From assembly GCF_023856365.1 (NCBI RefSeq), contig NC_064549.1, forward strand, positions 6,341,608-6,405,607: DNA of 64,000 bases, given 5' to 3'. How positions within the stretch are numbered: position 1 is the first letter of the stretch; every line of letters begins with the position of its first letter. Below, one piece after another: positions 46,732 through 57,055 of the stretch. The notes beneath the pieces are model-generated. The model worked only from the letters and a program-made list of their open reading frames with translations, was not told the DNA's origin and did no database searches. This DNA comes from Brienomyrus brachyistius. Taxonomy: Eukaryota > Chordata > Actinopteri > Osteoglossiformes > Mormyridae. The position numbers and the translations under genes were made by a program.

Positions 46732-46942
46732 CTACAGGCGTAGCGATGAAGGAGACCTGCTCGGCCTCCTTGCCATCGTTGTAGACGGCCAGGTGCCAGA
46801 TGCCTGAGTCCATGTACTGGATGAATCCCGTGTCGTGGCTCCCCCAGGGGGTCAGGCTGGCAGGCTGTGTGTGGGGGGCCTCCAGGGCGCGCGCCTCCTG
46901 CCCGAGGAGACGGCGGCCGTCCAGCAGCTCCACAAAGTCAAA
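46732..46942 (-). CDS. tenm4: tenm4 window exon 6: juxtamembrane ectodomain
   Basis: 211 nt. Acceptor CTCCCCAG ending at 46943, donor TGTAG|GTAAGC at 46732/46731. It encodes [20 protein letters not shown], a variable linker ([17 protein letters not shown]), then [20 protein letters not shown] and VSFIATPV. The two outer blocks are conserved in teneurins and the linker is not. Confidence 0.96.
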
Positions 46943-47946
46943 CTGGGGAGAGGCAGAGCGAGGGAGACAGGCTCACGCACTGGACCGGGGGGATCACGCC
47001 AAGCGCTAATCGCAGCCAGCGCTAAATCACAGCCAGCGCTAATCGTACCAAGGTGAGACTGCCTCCCCAAGAATTAAACGCAGAATTGCTCAGCGTTATA
47101 AGACAAGGTGTTTACTGAAGGAGAACGCAGCTCCTCTGGGGCAGAACCGGCAGTGGCAGAAATCACATTTATCACACAGTAAGAGGACCGACCACAGATG
47201 CCACAGATCCCAGATCAGCAGGAAGGTCTGCTAATTGCTACCTAGCATCAACCAACGCTGCTTGCTGCTGATCATCATGAGCATTTATTTCAGAAAAATG
47301 GTCCCGTCTCTCTGCCAGTCCCCGCACATACACCGTAGGTAATCGATCACCTCCATCCGAATAAATGTAGATCGTGGCCGTTCGGAATACGTGAAATTGA
47401 GAGATTGTCCCAAATCCGCGGTGATAACGAGCACCCGTGCCTGGCTCCCAGACGATCGATGAGGTTAACGCGCGGCACGGATGATTCCTGCTGAGACATG
47501 GGCGGGCAGTGTGCAGCCGTGGAGGGCGTGAGGAGCCCACGAGGAGAGCTGACGGCGGGGGAGGGGGCACGAAACACCCATGGAGAAGCAGACGCGACAC
47601 ACCATAAATCATCGGTGTGACTCACAGACGCCTGAGCTTGGTGGGGAGAGCAGACGAGCCATTCTTCATCGTTCAATTAATTAACTAACCATACATAATG
47701 AGATTATTAGTAATTCATTAATTCAGTACAGATTACCCAAATAACATTTCCCTGGACTGGGAACCCATGTGGGGTAGGCAGCTTTTAGCTTTTTGCTTGT
47801 CTGTCTTACGATGCTGTGCTGCACTCAGACAGTGGCCCCATCTACGCAGCTGGAGCAGGTCAGTTATGTAGCCCATTCAAAGCAACTACAGCAGGGGGGT
47901 CGGTTGGGATTCGAACCAACAACCTCCAGCACATGTATCGCCTCAC
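46943..47946 (-). other. tenm4: Intron between window exons 5 and 6
   Basis: 1004 nt. A tRNA-like SINE occupies 47800-47942, next to the exon 5 donor. The rest shows nothing recognisable. Confidence 0.82.
47800..47942 (-). mobile_element. tRNA-derived SINE, minus orientation, beside a splice donor
   Basis: On the minus strand the sequence after the exon 5 donor runs GCGATACATGTGCTGGAGGT then TGTTGGTTCGAATCCCAACC (box B-like). It continues with AGTTGCTTTGAATGGGC and CTGCTCCAGCTGCGTAG. The head is about 5 nt from the donor, in the same orientation as tenm4. The 3' limit is uncertain. Confidence 0.6.
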
Positions 47947-48137
47947 CTGTGTGTGGGAGGGGGCCACACCCCTCCGCCCGTAGATCCCCACCAGGGCGTT
48001 TTTGCTCAGAGACACGTTGAACTTAAGGTACATGGGATGGTCCACGAAGATCTGGCACCTCCAGAAGACGCCGGGAGGGATGCTGTGCGTGATCCTGCGG
48101 CCCACGTCGATCTCGCCCGAGTCAATGAAGCTGTCAT
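47947..48137 (-). CDS. tenm4: tenm4 window exon 5: juxtamembrane ectodomain
   Basis: 191 nt. Acceptor TTGCTTGCAG ending at 48138, donor ACACAG|GTGAGG at 47947/47946. It encodes [40 protein letters not shown] and [20 protein letters not shown], ending SHTQ in phase 0. [14 protein letters not shown] is invariant in teneurins. NVS is a potential glycosylation site. Unlike TENM4, where serine is usual, there is a cysteine in FWRC, which could be an extra unpaired cysteine. Confidence 0.96.
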
Positions 48138-49581
48138 CTGCAAGCAAGGCGCCGTATCGGCCGTGAGCCCATTCGGTCCATCGACCACAAGAGTAACGGC
48201 TAAATACAAAAGCGAGGGGTCTACGGGGAAGGCAATCAGCCTGACCACCCTGCTAATTAATCTCATTAGCCATGCAGAGAAGGAAAGGCTCCCAAAGACC
48301 CAGTGAGTCATAAACGCAATTTCGTATTCCGTAGGAAATGGGAAGGGTTTCCCACAAGTGTAAGCAAGCATATGGCCAGGTGGAAACTTGCATCTTCTTC
48401 GTGAGGCACCTTCCTCACAAGACCTGATGGAGAGTCGACCATCTGCTTACATATGTAGAGGGCTTCGTTGCAGCAGTGATATCCATTAAAGCAGACATGC
48501 TCGTAACAGAACGAGCGGGGCCCCGGCTACAGACGGCGGTCGCGCGCCTGCGTACGGTGGCAGATGGCGCTCTCGATCTCGCCACTCGGGCTGTGATGCA
48601 CAGGTCCCCGTCTGCCTACGGACCTTCGTCCTCACAGCTTAAAGTACTCAAAACCTGGGCTCGGGGAAAAGCAAAATATCCGTGACATTTGCTCCGGAGA
48701 TCAAAGGCAGTCGAACGAAAGGATTGATTAGCAAAGCGACGCAACCCTAACTGAACTGTCACACCTTCCCTGGCGCTCGTACAGCACGAGGCAGGATTAA
48801 AAGCCCTCGGACTAATACTTAAGAATCACAATGAATAAAACGGCTATTGATTACTTACCTCTTCGGCTGGGAGTCACGCTGCGACCTTAATCTGCCCTCA
48901 GCATTATTTACTCAAACTTTTCTACCTTTCCGCGTTGTCCGTAGCGGCACCAGCCTGACGTCCCGCCGTTGCGCGTCGCTTATTAATTACATAAACGGGG
49001 CCCATTTGTCAGGCTGCGGGGTAGAGCTCGCTCTCCGAGCGTAAATCATTCCACGCCGTTTGTTCGTTAGCCGCTTTCTTCTGCTGCCAGAAGACGCGCC
49101 CAATTTAAGAGATGAAAGGAGCGCATCCCTTCAGGGTAACGGCACTTCTAACGGCGCTCCATCTCCTGGACGCACTGTCACCGGAGCCACCTCATTTGCC
49201 AGCAAAAATAAACAGCGATATTCCGCCCGCGTCGGCTTTCTGGATTATTCTATGGATGCAACTGGGATTTTTAAAAGATAAAAAACAAAAGAGCCTTTTG
49301 GGAGATATTTAAACATGTGACTCCATGCTACTTTATAAGCTCAGGACCTGGCAAATGTTATGTGCGAGGTTTTACACTGAGGCACAGGGTAGTACGTAAC
49401 AGGAAATACCCCATCTGACTGAATGGATCTCCCACACCAGTGCACTGTTATGCCCGGTGACCTTTACCCTTTGACCCCACGGGCACCCCTGTGACCTGTA
49501 CCCTTTGACCCATGGATATGTCAGCTGATGCAAAGCAGACATGATGGAACTACATGGAGCAGACATGACGGAGCTACATAC
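48138..49581 (-). other. tenm4: Intron between window exons 4 and 5
   Basis: 1444 nt. No repeat, RNA gene or coding exon recognised. Confidence 0.84.
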
Positions 49582-49746
49582 CCTCCTCTCTGTCTCCCCG
49601 GTCTGGCAGCTCCAGGGCGGTGTTCCCCAGAGGCGGCAGGCCCAGGTCCGTGGGTGCAGAAGCGCCCCTTGTGCCGTCTTCCACCAGCTGGAATACCTGC
49701 CTTTGCACAGGCTGCAGGTGCCAGTTCAGCCCGAACAGGTGCATGG
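49582..49746 (-). CDS. tenm4: tenm4 window exon 4: start of ectodomain after the membrane helix
   Basis: 165 nt. Acceptor CTGTTGCAG ending at 49747, donor GAGG|GTATGT at 49582/49581. It encodes [20 protein letters not shown] and a variable acidic stretch ending [22 protein letters not shown] is identical to TENM4, and the rest is weakly conserved, as in other species. The correct frame has no long open reading frame outside the exon, so length-based ORF calls miss it. Confidence 0.95.
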
Positions 49747-52700
49747 CTGCAACAGGTGACCACAGTCATCCAATCAGAATCCAGGGGGAGGGTCTGAAAG
49801 GCCCTGCTCACGCGCCAGGGTGACCATGCCCAAACTCAAATTCAGACGCCGGTGAAATGTTTGCAGACAACTTCTGCATTATTCAAAACCCGTAATTGTA
49901 CAAGAGGACGATTAAAAACCACATTAGCGTCATAAAATCGCCGCAGACAACGCAGAGTGCCGAGCAAAAACACAGACGGCGGATGGAAACATTCGGGGCA
50001 GAGAGCTTTGAAGGGGGGGGCTGACGATCCAGTGACAAACAAGAGAAGAAAGGGAACTGGAGAGGAGTGACAAAGTAATAAATGACCTAAGGCGTTCAGT
50101 GTCTGCGTTTCGCTGATTCGGCCAAAATGCTGCGCAGTCACCGGCCCATCCTGAATGCAGGAGTACAAGGAAACGGTGAAGTCAGCAGGAGGAAACAAAG
50201 GCGGATCTGCGAGGGGCGGCGCAGGGCGTTACACTGGACTCTTTGGGGGCATGGTGATGGAGTGCGGCCCGGACGGGGAGGGCTGCCCCAGAGAGAGCGA
50301 GCGTGTGAAGCAGGGGTGAACAGAGGCTCACTACACAGCTGCGGGTGAGGATGGGAGAGGTGGGGGTGGGGGGCTGATGTTTCATTCATTGTCTCGGGGT
50401 CTTGAACTGACAGGCAGGCAAATGAGCTACGGGTAAAATAAGAAGTCGCTTTAAAAGAGTGGGGGAAGCAGAGGGGCTGCCGTTTGCGTCGTTGCTTAGC
50501 GCCGCCCAAACGTTTCCAGCCACATCTTCACTAATTACTTCGTCAAAACTGAAGTGGTTTTTTATTATTTTTTTTTATCAAAATGCAGAAAGGCATACCG
50601 TACATTCAGTGCTGTGACCGAAATCATACCTTGAAGAGTCACGATTTACATGAATGCGACCGAATTTAATTAAACTGTCTTTTGAAATAGTTTCATTCCT
50701 TCGCTTGGCTTTAATCAGGCATACCCTGAATAAACTCCATTCAGCCGCTAACCCGGATTTACTGCTTAACTATGCGTTTTACCTTGGTTTACCTTAACTT
50801 TACTCTGTCTCTGAGGAGAGCAGCTGGTAGTGGAATATGACCCACCCTCCCTCCTCCCCGATTACGTGTTTTTGAGTGTGAAACGACACAGGAGACAGGC
50901 CGCAGCGGGGTAATTAACCACTGAGCAGCATTTTAAGCTGTTAATGTGGAGACGGAGCCATATGTCTAATGCAGAACTGGGCAAAAGACAGACTGATATT
51001 TTTTTTTACTGCTTCATACCATCATTAAAATTAATTTAAAAAATGTACTCCGTAAAGATGAGCACATTTCTGCCACAAATGTTTCTTTGAATTAAAATTA
51101 CATATACAGTGTAAGTCACATCACGTGTGGGAAAATGGTTATATTTGCAAATGTATTTGCAAAAGAGGGGAATGTAAAATCTAACATATCTTATTGTAGC
51201 TTTCATGGGACTTAAAGAGTGATTAAAAATGGCCCCCGCTGACTTGGTGACGCTGGGATTTGACTCCAAATAATGGCCACTGATCAGGACCTTCATGATC
51301 CCTCTGGACGGTCGGCACTGTGCACTGGTTACTGCTGATGGCTGCACTGGAGCCTCTCACACTGGCTAGCCCAGTCTGCACACGCACCCCTCTGCGGCCT
51401 CCCTTTCTTAACTGTGAGCGATACGAGTATTTTGACCTTGATTGCGCTGCCGCTGATCAAACCAGGAGACGGAAACCGGAGAGACGCGGGGAGGCCGCTG
51501 GTTCGGAGGGAGGCACAGATCTCCCCCCCCCCCATTAAAGGCCAGGAAGCTACACTCCTCGTTTACGCACGGCTCAAAATCCGACCGAAATTATTAGGTC
51601 GGTCATAAACGCCGCAATAAAGGATAAAAGCAATTTCCTCAGGTCGGCTAAATCAATAGTCATTCTGCAGACTGCTACAAACCGCTCCCTGATCAGATTT
51701 CAAACTCAGAAGTTTCGCATCTTCCTAACGAGCGGAATTGCAGCCTCGAACTAAACGGAAGCAAAGCCGGGAATTATGGGTAAGGGGGAGTGATCGTAAG
51801 GCAAGGCCCCGCCCCCAACGGTTACTCTGGAGTCAGCTGCAGAGGTCAGCCTGACACACCCTGCTGAGAGACAGATGGCCTGCTGCACCATCCTGTTCCC
51901 TTGACTTTGGTGGTGGTTTGGGGCTTCACATCACCCACGGTTACGGGGGGGCACCCCTCCCCTAGGCCAGCTGCCAGCTGGTGTCCAGGTAACCGCTATT
52001 CTGGAGGGCCATTATGGAGCCTGCCATCTGCTCCACCGCACATTACCCGGAAGCATAACTTCACCACACACTTCAAGTGGAGTCCTGCAGATGGTACCAG
52101 CTGTCCAGCATCCCAAACATCAGCCCCACACGCCTCGCACCCCAGTGTCTGTTCTGCCAATGGAAATAGGAAACGAAGCAACTCTTCTGTGAAATGAGTG
52201 GCTCCAAAGAAATTTCTGCCGTCATGCTATTTACACACTCCTCTGCGACACCTCACTCCATTCATTTGTCTCTTGATTTCATCTCCAGGTTTCTGTGGAC
52301 GCTGTCACAGCAGTACCACCATAAACACCGCGTTTTACCACACGGCAAACCTTATTACAAGCAGTACCACCATAAACACCGCGTTTTACCACACGGCAAA
52401 CCTTATTACAAGCAGTACCACCATAAACACCGGGTTTTACCACACGGCAAACCTTATTACAAGCAGTACCACCATAAACACCGCGTTTTACCACACGGCA
52501 ATCCTTATTACAAGGAGTACCACCATAAAAACCGCGTTTTACCACACAGGGATCCTTATTACAAGCAGTACCACCATAAACACCACGTTTTACCACACGG
52601 CAAACCTTATTACAAGCAATACCACCATAAACACCGCGTTTTACCACACGGCAAACCTTATTACAAGCAGTACCACCATAAACACCGCGTTTTACCACAC

Positions 52701-55700
52701 GGCAAACCTTATTACAAGCAGTACCACCATAAACACCGCGTTTTACCACACGGCAAACCTTATTACAAGCAGTACCACCATAAACACCGCGTTTTACCAC
52801 ACGGCAAACCTTATTACAAGCAGTACCACCATAAACACCGCGTTTTACCACACAGGGATCCTTATTACAAGCAGTGCCATCATAAACACCATATTTTGCC
52901 ACACAGGGATCCTTATTACATGCAGTGCCACCATAAACACCGTATTTTACCACACACTGGCCCCCAGGGCACCCCTGCCGGCACACACAGTGCCTGTGAA
53001 ATGCAGAGGCTGGTGACCGGCGTGAATGCGACACACTGCTACAGCCTGTTTGCCGGGGGGCACATCAAACACCCCCTGCAAGTTGTCTGCTCTGAAGCTG
53101 GTCACAGTCCAGCATCCATTAACCGTGGGCGCATTCGCTGCTGGAAGGGGCAGGAGAGCGGCCGAAATGGGCCTTCACCTTGCCCTGCTGATATCGGCCC
53201 AAACGTGGACTGCGCATGTTATCCAAGCATATGGCTAATTAATTCATCTGACTTCCTCGCATGAGTGGCTGCTGCATCTCTGACAGCGCGCCCAACTGCT
53301 CCCGTCGCACGGAGCCGGGAACGGCAGCCCACGCTCTGATACCCAGACCGCCCGGCACGCCAGCAGGGTCATCAGCATGCACAGCGGCGATGAGCACGGC
53401 TACCGCGGTAACTCACAGCAGCAAGAGCAAGCAAGCAAACTCATCAGATCCCTGAAAGAGAGCCACCTCCAACATCATTCCGACACACTGATGTACCCGG
53501 GCACATGTCACTGTGGGGATAATGACTTACGGACCCCTTAAACTTCCCAGCAGTAGATGGAAAATTGATGTAGTCGCAGTCCACAACAAATCGGGCTTCT
53601 TTCCTGAGTATCAATGGGCTCTACAGCACCACCCAGCCGAAGAGCAAATTCACAGCACTCACTCAGTCTACAGGATACATTTTTGAGAAAATCTCCGTTC
53701 TTTATTAGATTAAATGATGACTGACTGGGTTTTGGTTCCCAATTCTGTAACATACGATGAAGAAGCCTGACTTTAGGTCACTGGAAGTCTGAACAAAAAC
53801 AAAAAAACACAAAAAAAAACGGCTTGAGCGAGATTTAGAAATTTGCTCTTCAATTTATCAGTGATACTCTTTAAGTAAACATCCGCGGCGGTTCTGCATT
53901 TACAGACCCCGCATCACATGAACAAGTTTAACGCGGGTTTTAGGGTCATTAACCATTAACAGGAGCCTTTCGAAATTCAGACCTTCCGAGATCACGTGTG
54001 TCTGTCTAACAAGACTCACTGGGGCAAACCCAAAAAGACCCTCATCTCGCAGGGGCACTATTGACGGTTGACATCTGAAAAACATGAGAGAAAAGCAGAC
54101 TCTCAGCAGGAAAGCATGCCAGCGAATCTGCAGCATTAATCTGCCTTTCTCTAATGCTGGTGAAGATCTCTCGAGTTGAAAATGTAAGCCTTAGTGTTGC
54201 TGTCTCAAGCTGCCCTGTCATGACATCCTCATCTGACTCATTATGAATCTATTGACAGCTTATAAAGGATTCATCCAGCTGTCCAGGGAAAGACAGACGC
54301 CTTCGCCTTTACGTCAGATCCACCTACTGAATTTCTGGTCCATTTGTGAAGCAAAGAGCAGGGGAGCTGACCAGTTCATTCATTAGTCAGGGGCAATTAA
54401 AAAGAAACACCAGCAACCTTTTATTAACGAGCCCCAAGATGCCCTAACGTCATCAGCCCCCACCCATACTAATGGGGAACACCCAGCCAATTCAGATTTA
54501 TTTGTCTTTTTTAAAAGAAGCGGTTAGATCCTTCTGACCCTCTGTCAAGCCCTCAGCAACAATGAGATGGACGGACCCCAGCGAGACCCAGCTGTCCTTA
54601 TTACCCAGAATCCCAAGACGGGAGTTAATGGTGCAAAATGGCAAGCGTCTACATCTGCAGTCAACAACAAGAAGCCGAGTCGCAGAGCAACACAGGAGAG
54701 TCCTAGTCAAAACATCCGTCACAGCCTTAGTACGCGGCTTCATTAGGCAGCCCAGCCTGAGTCACCAATTACGGGGTTCGATAATTAATTGCACTTGAAG
54801 TTAAATATATTTTTCTCATCACCGTTTAATTAAACACGCTCCTTATTCCTGATTTTAAACCCAGATTTCAGGTTTCCAAAGTGTTTACTTGTGGTGCACG
54901 GGGGAGACGGTCTCAGATTTCCATCTTTTTGGGGGTAATTACACTGCGTAATATAGCTGCATTAACCTACTGTGCTTCCCTGGCTCCCTGCCAGGTCAGA
55001 GCGGGCTCAACGTCTAACTGGAGGTGTGCTCAATCTCCCCACGCATGCCTGGGATTTCAACTCCCCCCCCCCCCCCCTCGCCCCAGTCTGAATAGAGCAC
55101 AGTGTATTTAAAATGTATGCTAACTCTCCAGGGACGGCCCGTCCGTCTCACATCACATACGGCAACAGGCAGTGTAGCAGCTGGATTTGGGGCATCCTGC
55201 ATCTGCAAGAACCTCAGGAAGCAAAGCCTGTTCGACCCAGACTGGAGGACCTGCTGTGTTTATGCTTAAGAGTCAGCTGGGCCGCAGTGGGAGAGCCAGT
55301 AGGATATTAGGTCGTGCTCACATGTTGGATAAACTACGCGTTTCCATTTGGCTTTCGCGGTTTAATGTTACTTTCTTTCAGTAATAGCATCCTGACTGAA
55401 TAACGAGGACTTTCGATGGTTCCTTATCTTTGAGCCCCAAAGCATACCTGCAACAATCTGTCCATGTAGAAGCCCAAAGCACATTTCCTACTTTTCTGCG
55501 AAAAGTAAAACTATACAATATCCCCCAGATTCATTTGGTTTCACTCCATATCGTCTTGGCGTTGACCATCGTTTTTTAAGACCTGGGTAGCGGCACGGCA
55601 CCTCTGGAACGAGACGTAGGAGCCGAGTCACTGCGGGCTGCTCTGGAAGCATGCGGCGGACGCATGTTTGTGCCGAGGAGCGGCTGTTTTGCTGAGCCCT

Positions 55701-55770
55701 GCGGACGGGAGGGGGGCAGGCCGGGCCTCTGCCCTCGGGGGAAGCGAGGGGGGAGCGGAAAAACACTCAC
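49747..55770 (-). other. tenm4: Intron between window exons 3 and 4 (largest complete intron here)
   Basis: 6024 nt. A 51-nt minisatellite fills 52306-52960, and C homopolymers occur at 51522-51533 and 55064-55077. The rest (49747-52300 and 52970-55770) is mostly unique sequence with no gene that I can support. Confidence 0.83.
52306..52960. repeat. 51-nt minisatellite, about 13 copies
   Basis: The unit starts GCAGTACCACCATAAACACC and continues GCGTTTTACCACACGGCAAA, then CCTTATTACAA. Most units are near identical; three carry CACAGGGATCC in place of CACGGCAAACC. Because 51 is a multiple of three, two plus-strand frames and one minus-strand frame stay open for 250-356 codons. These have no introns, family match or start context and are not genes. 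Confidence 0.97.
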
Positions 55771-56006
55771 CGATGAAGTAGGCCAGCAGGAACACCAGCA
55801 TGGCGGAGATGAGGATGGCGCCCAAAGCAGCACACTTCCAGGTGCAGTACTGATAAGGCTTTTTCAGGCTGAAGGTGGGCCGCGAGAAGGTGCTGCGGGG
55901 CAGCGGGCGGGGCGGGGGGGAGTACACCGTGCTGGAGGTCAGCGGGTAGCCGGGGCTGGTGGTGCAGTACATGGGCGAGGCGCCCCCAGGTTTGAACAGG
56001 AAATGT
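55771..56006 (-). CDS. tenm4: tenm4 window exon 3: end of cytoplasmic domain and transmembrane helix
   Basis: 236 nt. Acceptor GTTTGCAG ending at 56007, donor CATCG|GTGAGT at 55771/55770. It encodes [20 protein letters not shown] and [20 protein letters not shown], then basic residues and [20 protein letters not shown], the single membrane helix. [10 protein letters not shown] is a proline-rich SH3-type motif conserved in teneurins. With the N-terminus inside, the protein is type II. Confidence 0.97.
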
Positions 56007-56956
56007 CTGCAAACGGAACACAGCGCTGCTGAACTTAAGGGCTGATAGCTGATCTATTGAGGGGGGGGCACACCGCACAATCCGTGTCAGAAATCCTGCC
56101 TCCAGCCCCCTGGCCCAGAGCGACAGGGTCCGGGGTCCCAAACCCACTTGCGTCTGACATTTACAGACTGTTTTAATGGACTGGATATGGATGCTAAGGA
56201 AAGTGTCACCAACCCCATTCCTTCTGAAAGATACAGGGCGTATGACACAGGGCTTCACGTGGAGGCATATTTGCTGACAGGGAGCACAGGTACCCCACAG
56301 ACAGCTGTGGGGGGTGGGGGTGGGGGGGGCTGGAATTGAGTGGATTATCAGGCATGGTCTGATGACAGTCCCTGTAAGATACATTAGGAGGCCCCAGAAA
56401 GCAGAATGGCACTGCTGTTTACGAAACAGGTCACTTATGTAAGGTGCTTTACGTAACGAGCTGAGACTGTAATGCCTGTCGGTCTGTCTGTCTGACACTG
56501 TCTGTCTGTCCATCTAACAGTGTCTGTCTGCCTGCCTGTCTGTGTGTGTGTGTCTGTCTGTCTGTGTCTGACAGACAGAATCACTAATCAGCAATTTGGA
56601 AAGTGTGTTGCAAATATAAATTAATTTGAAATGTATTCTAAATGAAAAGATGAGCTTTTCATGCATTAGCCACTCACAGCACCAATTCTTCCGTAACTGT
56701 GATAATAGATCCAATTAGCTTTGGTACACGAATCGTATTTAATAATTCATACACTGGCATTAATAAAGAGCTTTTCAATCCCGTTACCAACCCATGGCAA
56801 AAAAAAAAATAAAGGCACAGATACGATATTACAGGCAGGTGTGGCGAGAGCAGCTTGTGATGTTTATGTGGAACCACATCACCAGGGGGCAGACTAGAGC
56901 AGCGTGCGGACAGCACACACAGGGGCGGGTCCGGGGGGGCGCGCTGTGCCACGTAC
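56007..56956 (-). other. tenm4: Intron between window exons 2 and 3
   Basis: 950 nt. It contains a CTGT microsatellite (56475-56580) and short G runs. Nothing else recognised. Confidence 0.86.
56475..56580. repeat. (CTGT)n-rich microsatellite, imperfect
   Basis: Runs of GTCTGTCTGTCTG are interrupted by CCATCTAACA and GTGTGTGTGT. Confidence 0.92.
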
Positions 56957-57055
56957 CCATCGCTGCGCTCGACGCCACGGCGGCCGACCGCCAGACTGTC
57001 CATCTCAACAACGCTGGCCGCCAACGTTTCTATCAATGTCTGCTTTGCTATATTT
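56957..57055 (-). CDS. tenm4: tenm4 window exon 2: diverged cytoplasmic exon
   Basis: 99 nt. Minus-strand acceptor CTCTGCATAG and donor GATGG|GTACGT at 56957/56956. It encodes R-NIAKQTLIETLAASVVEM, then DSLAVGRRGVERSDG, aligned to TENM4 as KQ...TL...EMD and a final SDG that continues as HFLFKPGG in the next exon. Phase agrees on both sides. Identity to the mammalian sequence is clearly lower than in any other exon, so the call rests on junctions and anchor residues. Confidence 0.87.

Noticed and set aside
52306..52960. Possible CRISPR-like array
   Set aside because: The units are contiguous direct repeats without unique spacers, in a vertebrate intron; this is a minisatellite.
52194..53264. 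Open frames of 272-356 codons (plus) and 251 codons (minus)
   Set aside because: Produced by the 51-nt minisatellite. Repetition in all open frames without any conserved domain argues against a gene.
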